Positions 34,319 to 44,360 are shown, counted from the stretch's first letter. The stretch is DNA of 64,000 nt from Comamonas sp. BIGb0124 (GCF_003752175.1 NZ_RJVF01000014.1:62001-126000), one strand, 5' to 3'. Translations and numbers: made by a program. The notes: generated by a model from the letters alone, not told the origin.

Positions 34319-36133
34319 CTAGCGCGAAGCGTCCGGCAGGGCGGCCATCGGGCCGGTGCGCCAGGCGCCGCCGCCCGCCAGCCACAGCTGGTGGGTGTGG
34401 AAGGCGTCCAGCGTACTGCGATGGCCGATGCTGACGATGGTGGCCTGCGGCAGCTCGGTGCGCAGCAGCGTGTAGAGCATGTGCTCCAGCCCCTCGTCGG
34501 TGGCCGAGGTGGCCTCGTCGAGGAAGACCAGCCGGGGGCGGTTGAACAGCACGCGTGCAAACGCCAGGCGCTGCTGTTCGCCGATGGACAGGATGCGAGA
34601 CCAATCGGTGCTCACGTCCAGTTGGCCGGCCAGATGGCCCAGCTGCACCTGCTGCAGCACGGCCTGGATGCGGTCGTCGTCGGCCGCGCCGGTTTCCGAC
34701 GGATAGGCCAGCGCCGTCCGCAGATCGCCCAACGGCAGGTAGGGGCGCTGGGACAGGAACAGCGTGTCCGCCCCGGCCGGCCGTTCGACCTGGCCCTGGA
34801 CATGCGGCCACAGGCCGGCAAGCGCGCGCAGCAGCGTCGTCTTGCCGCTGCCCGACGGGCCCTTGATCAGCAGCGCCTGGCCGGGTTCCACGTCGAGCGC
34901 CAGCCCGCTGACCAGCGGCTGGCCGTCGGGCTTGCGGGCGTCGAGTGCCCGAATGTGCAGGCCGCTGTCGGCGGGCGCGGCCTCGATCGCCGGCAGCGCG
35001 CGGGCATCGCGGTTGGCCTCCATGAAACCCGTCAGGCGGTCGAGCACCGCGCGGTACTGGGCAAATGCGTCGTACGAGGTGCGGAAGAACGACAGGGCAT
35101 CCTGCACCTGGCCAAAGGCCTGCGACGTCTGCATCACGTCGCCGAGCTTGATGGCCCCGCTGAAGAATCGCGGCGCCTGCAGGATGAACGGGAACACCAC
35201 CGCCACCTGGCTCACGCCCAGGTTGTAGCCATCGAACTTCAGGCCCCGGAACAGCAGCGCCCAGGCGTTGGAGATGACCGCGCCGAAGCGGCCGGACAGC
35301 GCCTGCCGCTCGACCGTGCCGCCCCGGTAGAACGCGATGTTCTCGGCGTACTCGCGCAGCCGCACCAGCGCATAACGGAAGTTGGCGCTGAGTTTCTCGG
35401 CCAGGAAGTTCAGCCGGATCAGCGGGCGGCCGATGCGGAACGCAAAGAAGGTGGCGACGATCACGTAGACATACACCAGGAAGACCATGGCGCGCGGCAC
35501 CTCGACGCCGGCCACCGTCATCGGCCCCGACAGCGCCCAGAGGATGCCCGTGAAGGCCACCAGGGACACCACCGCGCTGACGGCCCCGATCGACAGGGCG
35601 CGCGAAGCCGTCACATAGGCCGCGATGTCGCGTTCGATGCGCTGGTCGGGGTTGTCGATGGGCTCGCCCAGGAACTGCTCGCGGTAGTAGGCCTCGCCGT
35701 CGAGCCAATCCTGCGTCAGGCGCTGGTTGAGCCACACGCGCCAGCGGATGTCGAACGATTGGCCGATGTAGGCATTGAGCAGCACGCTGCCGACGTGAAT
35801 GGTGGCCAAGACGCCGAAGAGGGCGATGTAGGACCAGAAGGCCGGCTGGTCGAGCGCCTGCAGTGCGCTGTAGAAACCGTTGTACCAGAACGAAAAAAGC
35901 ACCGACAGCCGAACCGCGAACAGCGCAAAGAACAACAGCAGCGCCACCGCGCCCAGGGGCTTCCAGCCGTTGCGGCGCGGGTCGAGGTAGGCGCCGCCGA
36001 GCCGCCAGAACTGCCGGCCCCAGCGGGTGTAACGCACGGCCAGGGCGCCCAGCGCCGCAGCGCCCACGCAGACAATCACATAGGCCTGCAGCAGCCAGAG
36101 CGCGCTGCGGCCCAGTTCGGTATTCCAATCCAT
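34319..36133 (-). CDS. ABC transporter, fused permease/ATPase (SbmA/YddA type)
   Basis: A 604-residue half-transporter. The N-terminal ~330 residues form the ABC_membrane_2 domain with six segments (VRLSVLFSFWYNGFYSALQA, IGQSFDIRWRVWLNQRLT are typical of SbmA/BacA/YddA). The C-terminal ATPase has Walker A IKGPSGSGKTTLLRALAGLW, the signature LSIGEQQRLAFARVL, Walker B LVFLDEATSATDE and the switch His in IGHRS. Such proteins move peptides, vitamin B12 or long-chain compounds across the inner membrane as homodimers. It is convergent with the SDR gene (10 bp between stops) and stands alone otherwise. Confidence 0.85.
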   Translation of the reverse strand: MDWNTELGRSALWLLQAYVIVCVGAAALGALAVRYTRWGRQFWRLGGAYLDPRRNGWKPLGAVALLLFFALFAVRLSVLFSFWYNGFYSALQALDQPAFWSYIALFGVLATIHVGSVLLNAYIGQSFDIRWRVWLNQRLTQDWLDGEAYYREQFLGEPIDNPDQRIERDIAAYVTASRALSIGAVSAVVSLVAFTGILWALSGPMTVAGVEVPRAMVFLVYVYVIVATFFAFRIGRPLIRLNFLAEKLSANFRYALVRLREYAENIAFYRGGTVERQALSGRFGAVISNAWALLFRGLKFDGYNLGVSQVAVVFPFILQAPRFFSGAIKLGDVMQTSQAFGQVQDALSFFRTSYDAFAQYRAVLDRLTGFMEANRDARALPAIEAAPADSGLHIRALDARKPDGQPLVSGLALDVEPGQALLIKGPSGSGKTTLLRALAGLWPHVQGQVERPAGADTLFLSQRPYLPLGDLRTALAYPSETGAADDDRIQAVLQQVQLGHLAGQLDVSTDWSRILSIGEQQRLAFARVLFNRPRLVFLDEATSATDEGLEHMLYTLLRTELPQATIVSIGHRSTLDAFHTHQLWLAGGGAWRTGPMAALPDASR

Positions 36134-36307
36134 TCGATCATCCCGGTTCAGTCATGGGGGAGGGCGCCGGCGTGCCGCTGCACGGTGCTGCACCTTGCGG
36201 CCCAGGCACCATGAAGCACGGTGCATGCCAGTGAACCCTCGGCGCCATTGTGGCGCCAATCCCCTTAGGCCCGGCTTAACCGGCGGGCCGGGAGACCCGC
36301 TTCGGCG

Positions 36308-37840
36308 TCAGAGATTGCCAAGCGCGCCCAGTCCGCCCTTGAGCGGCTTGCCATTGACCTCGAGCCGGCCCTTGTCGAAGAGCACCGTGCTGCGCAGGCG
36401 TTCGCCGTCGCGCACGGCCAGGCCTTGCCGCACCAGTTCCTCGATCAGGGCCCGGGCGCCGGCCGGCGTGAGCGTGCCGCCGTCGTCCAGCGCCGATTCG
36501 CGTGCCATCCACTCGACCCAGCTCGTCGGCACGCTGGCGGTGGCGTCGAGCCGCAGCCGGCTCATGGCGAGCAGCGACAGGGGCACGTCCTGCTCCTGGG
36601 GCGTGATGCCGGGCATGCCGAGCTTGTACGACAGTTCGCCTTGCTGGCCGTCGATCTCGACCGTCAGCGTGTCGAGCGCGTACTCGGGGTTGTAGGCCAG
36701 CAGGGCCGAGAGGTTGTTGCGCATGATGGCGGCAGCCCCTTCCGTGTCGTCGCTGCTCAGGCCGGCGATCTTTTCGGCCATGCGCAGATAGGTCGGTGCG
36801 TGCAGCCGCGTCAGCGAGGTCCGGACCTCGAAACGGTTGATGGGCAGCTCGCCGGCCTGGCCCGAGCCAGTCACCTGCAGCATGCCGTCGAGCAGGTCGC
36901 CCGACATCTTGTTGGTCTGCTGGAACTGCACGTTCTGCAGCGCCAGCGCAAAAGGCTGTCCGTCGTCGGCGGTCTCGTCGGCGCGTACGCTGAGCTGGCC
37001 GATCTGGCCTTCGTCGCGACCGGACAGCGCCCACAGGGCGTTCATGGACTTGTCGATGCCGCGCAGGCTCAGGCCGCTGAAGCCCAGGTGCATGCCGTCG
37101 TCCGGGTTGTCGAGCTGCAGGCCCGGTGCGGTCAGCTCGTAGTTGAGGGTCTGCGCCTGCCCGGCACTCGTCAGCGAGCCCTGGAAGCCCTGCCAGTTCA
37201 TGGTGTCGCCGCCCGGTGTCGCCCACTGCAGGGAGGGCCCTTCGAAGCGGCTGCTGAAGTCGCCCGAGAAATCGACGTCGGTGGTGGCCGTGGCCAGGGT
37301 CTGGCCGGCCAGTGTCGCGGCGATCTCGGGGGTGGACCGCGCATCGAGCGTGAGCGTGGAGTCGACGCTGGCCGCACCGACCGAGCGCAGGCTGGTGAGG
37401 GGGCCGTGGGTGATGCGGTCGCTGAGCACGAAGGTCAGGAACAGCGGCGCCGCAGCCTCGGCGGAGTCGGCATCGTCGTCCTCGTCGCTCTGTTCGTCGG
37501 CCGTCTGTTCTTCTTCCTCGCCTTCCTGGTCGGCCTGCGGGTTGTCGCTGCCGTTGCTGTCCGGCGCGGCGGTCTGTTCCTCGGTCGTCTCAGGCGACTG
37601 GTTCTCGTCGACCGTGCTGTCCGGGCGTCCGTACTGCAGGGTGACCGTGCTGGTGGAGTGCCAGAAGCCCCGCTCGTACTGATGGTCGAGCACCGTGATG
37701 CCCGGGTAGCGCTGCTGCAGCAGGGCGATCTGTTCGGCGTAGAGGGTCTCGGTCCGTTTGCCGGCCCACCAGGTGGCGCTGCCATAGGCCACGGCGGCCA
37801 GGGCAACGGCGCTGAGGGCGTATACGGCGGTTTTTTTCAT
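36308..37840 (-). CDS. YdgA-like DUF945 protein with acidic insert
   Basis: A 510-residue protein. It begins with a lysine-rich start and one hydrophobic segment (MKKTAVYALSAVALAAVAYG), so it is anchored in or exported across the inner membrane. The family features of YdgA/DUF945 are the YPGITVLDHQYERGFWHSTS start and repeated beta-strand regions such as LTLDARSTPEIAATLAG and SMNALWALSGRDEGQIGQLS. Residues about 80-125 form an insert rich in Asp, Glu, Gln and Asn that I do not recall from this family. The molecular role of the family is poorly known. It lies 169 bp downstream of trpE on the same strand. Confidence 0.7.
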   Translation of the reverse strand: MKKTAVYALSAVALAAVAYGSATWWAGKRTETLYAEQIALLQQRYPGITVLDHQYERGFWHSTSTVTLQYGRPDSTVDENQSPETTEEQTAAPDSNGSDNPQADQEGEEEEQTADEQSDEDDDADSAEAAAPLFLTFVLSDRITHGPLTSLRSVGAASVDSTLTLDARSTPEIAATLAGQTLATATTDVDFSGDFSSRFEGPSLQWATPGGDTMNWQGFQGSLTSAGQAQTLNYELTAPGLQLDNPDDGMHLGFSGLSLRGIDKSMNALWALSGRDEGQIGQLSVRADETADDGQPFALALQNVQFQQTNKMSGDLLDGMLQVTGSGQAGELPINRFEVRTSLTRLHAPTYLRMAEKIAGLSSDDTEGAAAIMRNNLSALLAYNPEYALDTLTVEIDGQQGELSYKLGMPGITPQEQDVPLSLLAMSRLRLDATASVPTSWVEWMARESALDDGGTLTPAGARALIEELVRQGLAVRDGERLRSTVLFDKGRLEVNGKPLKGGLGALGNL

Positions 37841-38009
37841 GGATGGCTCGAGCGAAAAGTGAAAAGACGTGGAAAGAAGGGCTCGCTGCAGGCCAGTCCG
37901 GCAGGGCATGACATGCCCCGCAGTTTAGGGGCTTTGCACGACCCCGGCATGTGACGGCAGGTAACAGCGGCCCGCCCGGCCGGCCGCTTGCGGCGATCCG
38001 CTCCGGGTC

Positions 38010-39521
38010 TTATTGCAGACCTTCCTCGACCAGTTCGGCCGCGCGCAGCATGGCGCGTGCCTTGGCTTCGGTTTCTTTCCATTCGAGTTCGGGCACGGAG
38101 TCGGCCACCACGCCGGCCGCGGCCTGCACGTACAGCGTGTCGTCCTTGATGATGCCGGTCCGGATGGCGATGGCCACGTCCATGTCGCCGGCATAGCTGA
38201 TGTAGCCGCAGGCGCCGCCATACAGGCCCCGTTTGCTGGGCTCGAGCTGGTCGATGAGCTCCATCGCATGGACCTTGGGCGCGCCGGTCAGTGTGCCGGC
38301 CGGGAAGGTCGCCTTCAGCACGTCGATGGCCGACATGCCCTCGTTGAGCTTGCCCTCGACATTGCTGACGATGTGCATCACATGGCTGTAGCGCTCGACC
38401 GCGAAGGCCTCGGTGACCTCGACGCTGCCGGTCTGCGCGATGCGCCCGATGTCGTTGCGTGCCAGGTCGATCAGCATGACGTGTTCGGCCCGTTCCTTCG
38501 GGTCGGCCACGAGTTCGCGTTCGGCGGCCTTGTCGGCCTCGGGGGTGTTGCCGCGCGGGCGCGTGCCGGCCAGCGGGCGGATGGTGATCTTCTGGGCTTC
38601 TTCGCCGTTGAAGATGGTGGATTCCTGGCGCACCAGGATTTCGGGCGAGGCCCCCACCACATGGAAATCGCCCAGGTTGTAGTAATACATGTAGGGACTG
38701 GGGTTCAGCGAACGCAGCGCGCGGTACAGCGACAGCGGCGACTCCGTGTAGCGTTTCCTGAGCCGCTGGCCCACCTGCACCTGCATGAAGTCGCCCGCGG
38801 CGATGAGTTCCTTGGCCCGCTCCACGGCCGCGATGTAGTCGGCCTTGGCGAACTCGCGCTCGACGGCATGCGGGGCCGTGGGCCGGATGATCGGCGCCGA
38901 GACCGAGTACTTGAGCTGCTCGCGCAGCTCGCGCAGGCGGCGCTTGGCCGTGGCGTAGGCTTCGGGCTGGGCCGGATCGGCATAGACGATCAGGTAGAGC
39001 TTGCCCGAGAGGTTGTCGATGACCGCCAGTTCCTCGCATTGCAGCAGCATGATGTCCGGGCAGCCCAGCGTGTCGGGCGGGCACGATTTCTCGAGCTTGC
39101 GCTCGATGTAGCGCACGGTGTCGTAACCGAAGTAGCCGGCCAGCCCGCCGCAGAAGCGCGGCAGACCCGGGCGCAGCGCGACCTTGAAGCGTTTCTGGTA
39201 CGCCGCGATGAAGTCCAGCGGGTTGCCGTGGTCGGTCTCGGTGACCTGGCCGTCGGTCACGACCTCGGTGCGGGCCTGATCGCCGAAGCCGCTGGCGCGC
39301 AGATGCGTGCGGGCCGGCAGGCCGATGAAGCTGTAGCGGCCAAAGCGCTCGCCGCCGACCACCGACTCCAGCAGGAAGCTGTAGGCGCCGCTGTCCTTGG
39401 CGTGCGCCAGCTTCAGGTAGAGCGACAAGGGGGTTTCCAGATCCGCGAAGGCCTCGACCATGAGGGGAATGCGGTTGTAGCCTTGCTGGGCCAGGCTTTT
39501 GAATTCGAGTTCGGTCATCAC
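38010..39521 (-). CDS. trpE: Anthranilate synthase component I
   Basis: A 503-residue chorismate-using enzyme that makes anthranilate for tryptophan synthesis. The LLES motif of the tryptophan feedback site is present at about residues 50-53 (YSFLLESVVGG). Catalytic motifs: IRPLAGTRPRG, DLARNDIGRIA, FPAGTLTGAPKVHAMELID and GDMDVAIAIRTG. Length is normal. Unusually for this group, no trpG, trpD or trpC follows; the next gene is the YdgA-like one. A 277-bp leader region lies upstream, with a small Trp-containing frame at 39668-39751. Confidence 0.9.
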   Translation of the reverse strand: MMTELEFKSLAQQGYNRIPLMVEAFADLETPLSLYLKLAHAKDSGAYSFLLESVVGGERFGRYSFIGLPARTHLRASGFGDQARTEVVTDGQVTETDHGNPLDFIAAYQKRFKVALRPGLPRFCGGLAGYFGYDTVRYIERKLEKSCPPDTLGCPDIMLLQCEELAVIDNLSGKLYLIVYADPAQPEAYATAKRRLRELREQLKYSVSAPIIRPTAPHAVEREFAKADYIAAVERAKELIAAGDFMQVQVGQRLRKRYTESPLSLYRALRSLNPSPYMYYYNLGDFHVVGASPEILVRQESTIFNGEEAQKITIRPLAGTRPRGNTPEADKAAERELVADPKERAEHVMLIDLARNDIGRIAQTGSVEVTEAFAVERYSHVMHIVSNVEGKLNEGMSAIDVLKATFPAGTLTGAPKVHAMELIDQLEPSKRGLYGGACGYISYAGDMDVAIAIRTGIIKDDTLYVQAAAGVVADSVPELEWKETEAKARAMLRAAELVEEGLQ

Positions 39522-39667
39522 GCAGCGAGCCTCCTGTGCTCGGGAGCGCCGGGCAGGGGCGCTCGGGTCATTTCTATCGGTCGGGAAGTTGGGGGTCCTG
39601 CCGTTGCCGCGCCGGAGGGCGGCCGCGGCGGGTTACCGGCGGTGGACGCGGGCGGACGCCGCGTCAA

Positions 39668-39751
39668 TCAGAAATGCGCATTGCATGGCTGGCGCCAGGG
39701 CCAGGCTCCCCGGTCGGCGCGACCTTTTTGAGCAATGCGATGAACGAACAT
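39668..39751 (-). other. Possible trp leader peptide
   Basis: A 27-codon frame that starts MFVHRIAQ and contains Trp-Pro-Trp (GAWPWRQ) lies 147 bp before trpE. An extended -10-like TGCTACACT is at 39762-39770 on the minus strand. Several GC-rich hairpins follow, but none is followed by a clear T run, and there is no good ribosome-binding site. It is a candidate leader for attenuation only. Confidence 0.25.
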
Positions 39752-39798
39752 AGTGGCTGCGAGTGTAGCAAAGGCCGGCGCCGTGCCGGCCGCATGAA

Positions 39799-40131
39799 TC
39801 AATCCGGTGCGCTGTCGGCCTCGTCCGCATCGGCAGGGCCGGTTTCGGCGCGGGGCTGCCGGTTGGCCGGACGGGCCAGGATCTCGAGGTAGAACTGCTG
39901 GCGGCCCTCGGCCCGGGCCGCGTTCACGCATTCGGTGATGGCCGAGAGATGGATGGCTTCGGCATGGGCTTCGTCGGCGCCGAAGCGGCAGTCGAAGTCC
40001 CAATAGTCCGCACCCTTGGGCAGGGCCTTGTTGCGTTCGCGCTGGATGTATTTGCGGATGTCGTGCTTGACGGCTTCGAACACGCGGTCGGGATTTTTGC
40101 CTTCGGCGTGGAGCAGGAACGTCTTCTTCAT
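39799..40131 (-). CDS. DUF6172 family protein
   Basis: A 110-residue soluble protein beginning [20 protein letters not shown] and continuing with a conserved-looking block [10 protein letters not shown] and a C-terminal [14 protein letters not shown]. It matches the small DUF6172 family of proteobacterial proteins of unknown function. A disordered Ala/Asp-rich tail ends it. It lies upstream of trpE on the same strand and is divergent from kup (207 bp between starts). Confidence 0.65.
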   Translation of the reverse strand: MKKTFLLHAEGKNPDRVFEAVKHDIRKYIQRERNKALPKGADYWDFDCRFGADEAHAEAIHLSAITECVNAARAEGRQQFYLEILARPANRQPRAETGPADADEADSAPD

Positions 40132-40338
40132 GGCGGGGACCTGGTGGGCGGCCCGGGGAACTGCGGCGGGAATCCGCCAGCGCCGGGACGCGCAAACGTC
40201 CCATTATGCGCGTCGCGGGCGTCGCGGCCTTGCAACAGGGGGCGAGAGAGCGACACGCGCCCGGCAGACGGCGGGGCGCAAAATGGCGCTCCCAGGTCAA
40301 AACACCGGAACTCGCCGAGGCGGTTTCCGGCCGCCCGC

Positions 40339-42207
40339 GTGTCAGACAGCAAAACCCCACTCCCCGCACTCGTGCTCGGCGCCATCGGCGTTGTCTATGG
40401 CGACATCGGCACCAGCGTGCTGTATGCCGTCAAGGAGGTCTTCGGGCACGGACACGTGCCCTTCACCATCGACAACGTCTACGGCATCCTGTCGATGTTC
40501 TTCTGGACGCTGACCATCATCGTTTCGTTCAAGTACGTGCTGCTGGTGCTGCGCGCCGACAACGCGGGCGAGGGCGGGCTGGTGGCCATGCTGGCGCTGG
40601 CGTCGCAGGCGGTGGCCGACAAGCCCCGGCTGCGCAGCGTGCTGCTGGTGGTGGGCATCTTCGGCACCTCGCTGTTCTATGGCGACGGCGTCATCACGCC
40701 GGCGGTCTCGGTGCTCTCGGCCGTCGAGGGGCTGGAAGTGATCTCGCCGGCGCTGCATCCCTTCGTGCTGCCGGTCACGCTGGTGGTGCTGTTCCTGCTG
40801 TTTGCCGTGCAGAAGCGCGGGACCGCAGGCATCGGCAAGTTTTTCGGCCCCATCACGCTGACCTGGTTCGTGGCGATCGCCGCGCTGGGCGTGTGGCAGA
40901 TCGTCGGGCACCCCGAAATCCTCAAGGCCATCAGCCCGACCTATGCGGCGGGTTTTGCAATCGACAATCCGGTGACCGCCTTTGTGCTGCTGGGCGCCAT
41001 GGTGCTGTGCGTGACCGGTGCCGAGGCCCTGTACGCCGACCTCGGGCACTTCGGGCGCCGGCCGATCCGCCTGGCCTGGTACCTGGTGGCCATGCCCGCG
41101 CTCACGCTCAACTACTTCGGGCAGGGCGCGCTGCTGCTCGAGACGCCCGAGGCGGTGAAGAACCCCTTCTACATGATGGCGCCCGAATGGGCCGTGATTC
41201 CGCTGGTGCTGCTGGCCACGGCTGCCACCGTCATCGCCTCGCAGGCCCTCATCACGGGGGCCTTCAGCGTCACGCGGCAGGTCATCCAACTGGGCTACCT
41301 GCCGCGCATCACCGTGCAGCACACCAGCGTGCGGGCGGCCGGGCAGATCTACATTCCCTTCGTCAACTGGGGGCTGTTCGTGGCCATCGTGCTGGCGGTG
41401 CTGCTGTTCAGGAACTCCAGCAGCCTGGCCGCGGCCTACGGCATCGCGGTCACGCTGGACATGCTCATCACCACCATCCTGACCTTTTTCGTCATTCGCT
41501 ACGCCTGGAAGTACCCGCTGGTGCTGTGCCTGGCCGCCACCGGCTTTTTCCTGGTGGTCGATGTGCTGTTCTTTGCCTCCAACCTGCTCAAGCTGGGCGA
41601 CGGCGGCTGGTTCCCCCTGTTCATCGGCGGCGCCGTCTTCATCCTCATGCAGACCTGGAAAGAGGGCCGCCGGCTGGTGACCGAGGCGCAGCGCGCCGAC
41701 GCCATCGACCTGCGCAGCTTCCTCGATGCGGTCTTCATCAGTCCGCCTGCCCGGGTCGAGGGCACGGCCGTGTTTCTGACGGCCACGCCCGGCATCGTGC
41801 CCAATGCCCTGCTGCACAACCTCAAGCACAACAAGGTGCTGCACGAGGAGAACCTGTTCGTCACCCTGCGCCAGCACGAAGTGCCCTGGATTCCGCTCGA
41901 AGGCCGGATCCAGATCGAACCGCTGGGCCGCCATTGCTGGCAGGTGATCGTGAACTACGGGTTCAAGAACGACGTCGACCTGCCGCGTGCGCTGGCCAAC
42001 GCCAAGCTGCGCGGCTGCCAGATCGATCCGATGACGACCAGTTATTTCCTGTCGCGCGACATCGTCATCCCGACGCTGGGCAGCGGCATGGCTCCCTGGC
42101 GCGAGAAGCTGTTTGCGCAACTGCACCACAACGCGGGCGGCGCGGCCGACTATCTGCACCTGCCGAGCAATGCCGTGGTGGAGCTCGGCGGCAAGGTCGA
42201 GATCTGA
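40339..42207 (+). CDS. kup: Low-affinity potassium transporter Kup
   Basis: A 622-residue K+/H+ symporter with about twelve membrane segments and a C-terminal cytoplasmic domain. The N terminus reads [20 protein letters not shown], where the family usually has GTSPLY; other blocks are [20 protein letters not shown]-like ([20 protein letters not shown]), [15 protein letters not shown] and [24 protein letters not shown] at 40339 is taken as the start because it fits the family N terminus ([10 protein letters not shown]); longer upstream frames are not conserved. It takes up potassium, mainly at low pH or osmotic stress in relatives. Monocistronic and divergent from the DUF6172 gene. Confidence 0.85.
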   Translation: MSDSKTPLPALVLGAIGVVYGDIGTSVLYAVKEVFGHGHVPFTIDNVYGILSMFFWTLTIIVSFKYVLLVLRADNAGEGGLVAMLALASQAVADKPRLRSVLLVVGIFGTSLFYGDGVITPAVSVLSAVEGLEVISPALHPFVLPVTLVVLFLLFAVQKRGTAGIGKFFGPITLTWFVAIAALGVWQIVGHPEILKAISPTYAAGFAIDNPVTAFVLLGAMVLCVTGAEALYADLGHFGRRPIRLAWYLVAMPALTLNYFGQGALLLETPEAVKNPFYMMAPEWAVIPLVLLATAATVIASQALITGAFSVTRQVIQLGYLPRITVQHTSVRAAGQIYIPFVNWGLFVAIVLAVLLFRNSSSLAAAYGIAVTLDMLITTILTFFVIRYAWKYPLVLCLAATGFFLVVDVLFFASNLLKLGDGGWFPLFIGGAVFILMQTWKEGRRLVTEAQRADAIDLRSFLDAVFISPPARVEGTAVFLTATPGIVPNALLHNLKHNKVLHEENLFVTLRQHEVPWIPLEGRIQIEPLGRHCWQVIVNYGFKNDVDLPRALANAKLRGCQIDPMTTSYFLSRDIVIPTLGSGMAPWREKLFAQLHHNAGGAADYLHLPSNAVVELGGKVEI

Positions 42208-42262
42208 CCCTGCGCCTCAGGGCTGCGGTGCGCGCAGGACCGCCGCAGGGGCGCGCGGACGG

Positions 42263-43201
42263 TCAGGGCGGCGACGGCTGGCGCTGCGACGGAGCCTGGG
42301 AGCGTGCGGCCAGGCCGGCGACGAGTTGCCAGATGTCGGCCGCCATGGGGCTGAGCGCCCGGTGACGCCGCCGCACGAGCATGATCCGGCGTTCCACGCG
42401 CGGCAGCAACGGGCGCACCACGAGAGTCTGGGACGAGCCGAGGTCGGGGGCGACCAGGCCGGGCAACACGCTCACCCCCAGGCCGGCCTCGACCATGCGG
42501 AAGGCCGTCGTCACGTGGCCGAGTTCCTGCACCACCTCGGCGGCGATGCCCTGCTGGGCCAGCGACTGGTCGATCAGGCGCCGGCTGCCGGACGCGTGGT
42601 CGAGCAGCACCAGCGGCTGTCCGTCGAGCCGCTGCCAGTTCAGCGACCGGTGGCGCGCCAGCGGATGGTCGGCGCGGCAGACCAGCACGAAAGGATCGTG
42701 CTGGATGACTTCGGTGTCCAGATCCTGGGTGTCCTGCGGTTCGATGACGGCAGCGAAGTCGACCTCGCCGGCCCGCACGCTGGCCAGTACGTCCTGTTGC
42801 ACGCGGTCGAGCAACTGCAGGCGCAGGTCGGGCCAGCGGCGCGCGCTTTCGGCGATGCAGGCCGGCATGAGCTGGGCCGACAGCGTCGGACTGCTGCCCA
42901 CGCGGACCGTGCCGCGCCGCTGGCCGGTCAGGTCCTGGATATCGCCGAGGGCCAGTTCCAGGTCGTCGATCGGGCGTTCGAGCTTGGCCGCCAGGCTGCG
43001 TCCGGCCTGCGTGAGTTCGACCAGCCGCGTGGTGCGGTTGACCAGGGCCAGCCCGACCTGGCTCTCGAGCTCGTGGATGATGCGGCTGACGGCCGGCTGG
43101 GTCAGGCCCATGCGGTCGCCGGCCCGGCTGAAATTGCGCAGTTCCGCCACGGCCAGGAAGACACGCAGCTGACGCAAGGTGATGTTGGCGGTTGAACTCA
43201 T
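42263..43201 (-). CDS. LysR-family transcriptional regulator
   Basis: A 312-residue LysR regulator starting MSSTANITLRQLRVFLAVAE at 43201. The helix-turn-helix is NFSRAGDRMGLTQPAVSRII. The effector domain starts at RRGTVRVGSSPTLSAQLMPA. It diverges from the bile-acid-symporter-like gene at 43309 and is probably its regulator. A perfect palindrome at 43210-43225 lies right before its start codon. Confidence 0.85.
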   Translation of the reverse strand: MSSTANITLRQLRVFLAVAELRNFSRAGDRMGLTQPAVSRIIHELESQVGLALVNRTTRLVELTQAGRSLAAKLERPIDDLELALGDIQDLTGQRRGTVRVGSSPTLSAQLMPACIAESARRWPDLRLQLLDRVQQDVLASVRAGEVDFAAVIEPQDTQDLDTEVIQHDPFVLVCRADHPLARHRSLNWQRLDGQPLVLLDHASGSRRLIDQSLAQQGIAAEVVQELGHVTTAFRMVEAGLGVSVLPGLVAPDLGSSQTLVVRPLLPRVERRIMLVRRRHRALSPMAADIWQLVAGLAARSQAPSQRQPSPP

Positions 43202-43209
43202 GATCGATC

Positions 43210-43225
43210 CTGATGAATTCATCAG
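43210..43225. promoter_or_regulatory. 16-bp perfect palindrome, likely operator
   Basis: CTGATGAATTCATCAG is a perfect inverted repeat eight bases before the LysR start codon, in the 107-bp region between the LysR gene and the symporter gene. Its place fits autoregulation by the adjacent regulator. Confidence 0.5.
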
Positions 43226-43308
43226 ATAAATACATTTCTCTTTTGAATCGCTCTGCAGTGTAATCGGCACCTTTCCCGGAATAACCGGCCCAAGAAGGCC
43301 TTTTCATC

Positions 43309-44343
43309 ATGTCCCGACCTCGTTTCCTGCCCGACAACTTCACGCTGATGCTGGTGTGCACCGTCATTCTGGCCAGCCTGGTGCCCGCCTACGGCCAGGG
43401 CGCCACGCTCTTCAAGGGCATCACCACGCTGGCGGTGGCCGCGCTGTTCTTCCTGCACGGCGCGCGCCTGTCGCGTGAATCCATTGTGGCCGGTGCGCTG
43501 CACTGGCGGCTGCACCTGATGGTGCTGGCCAGCACCTTTGTGCTGTTTCCGCTGCTGGGATTGGCGTTGCGCCCGCTGCTCGGCCCGCTCGTCGGTCCCG
43601 CGCTGTATGTGGGGGTGCTGTACCTGTGCGTGCTGCCGTCGACCGTGCAGTCCTCCATCGCCATGGTGTCGATCGCCCGCGGCAATATTCCCGCAGCCGT
43701 CTGCAGCGCCTCGGCCTCGACCCTGCTGGGCATCTTCATCACCCCCATGCTGGTGGGCCTGCTGGTGGCCACGCAGGGCTCTGCCGTCGCTGCGGGCGGA
43801 CTCGAAGCCATCGGCCGCATCCTGCTGCAGTTGTTCGTGCCGTTCGTGAGCGGCCATCTGCTGCGCCCGTGGATCGGCGGCTGGGTCAAGCAGCGCGCCA
43901 AACTGCTCAAGGTCGTGGACCAGGGCTCCATCCTGCTGGTGGTCTACACGGCCTTCAGCGCGGCCGTGATCGAAGGCCTGTGGCACCACGTGTCGTGGAC
44001 CGAACTGGGCGGTCTGCTGGTGATCTGCGCGGTGCTGCTGGCGCTTGCGCTGGGCTTGACCGCCTGGTCGGCACGGCGTCTGGGGTTCAGCGAGGAAGAC
44101 CGCATCACCATGATGTTCTGCGGTTCCAAGAAAAGCCTGGCCAGCGGTGTGCCCATGGCCAATGTGCTGTTTGCAGCCAGTGCGGTGGGCGCGATCCTGC
44201 TGCCCATCATGCTGTTCCACCAGATGCAGCTGATGGTGTGTTCGGTCTTGGCTCAACGCTATGCCCGCCGTGCCATGGCACGCGAGGCCGCTCAAGCGGC
44301 GTTGCCCGCCGCCGCCCAGCCGCAGGACGCGGTTTCACGCTGA
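43309..44343 (+). CDS. Bile acid:sodium symporter family protein (YfeH-like)
   Basis: A 344-residue inner-membrane protein with about ten segments. Motifs: ALFFLHGARLSRESIVAGAL, YLCVLPSTVQSSIAMVSIAR and FCGSKKSLASGVPMANVLF, which are typical of the SBF-like (PF13593) branch that includes YfeH. Members are sodium-coupled organic-anion carriers, but substrates in this branch are mostly unknown. Regulated probably by the divergent LysR gene. The tail is Ala-rich and cytoplasmic. Confidence 0.8.
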   Translation: MSRPRFLPDNFTLMLVCTVILASLVPAYGQGATLFKGITTLAVAALFFLHGARLSRESIVAGALHWRLHLMVLASTFVLFPLLGLALRPLLGPLVGPALYVGVLYLCVLPSTVQSSIAMVSIARGNIPAAVCSASASTLLGIFITPMLVGLLVATQGSAVAAGGLEAIGRILLQLFVPFVSGHLLRPWIGGWVKQRAKLLKVVDQGSILLVVYTAFSAAVIEGLWHHVSWTELGGLLVICAVLLALALGLTAWSARRLGFSEEDRITMMFCGSKKSLASGVPMANVLFAASAVGAILLPIMLFHQMQLMVCSVLAQRYARRAMAREAAQAALPAAAQPQDAVSR

Positions 44344-44360
44344 AGCGCGGCGGCACATCG

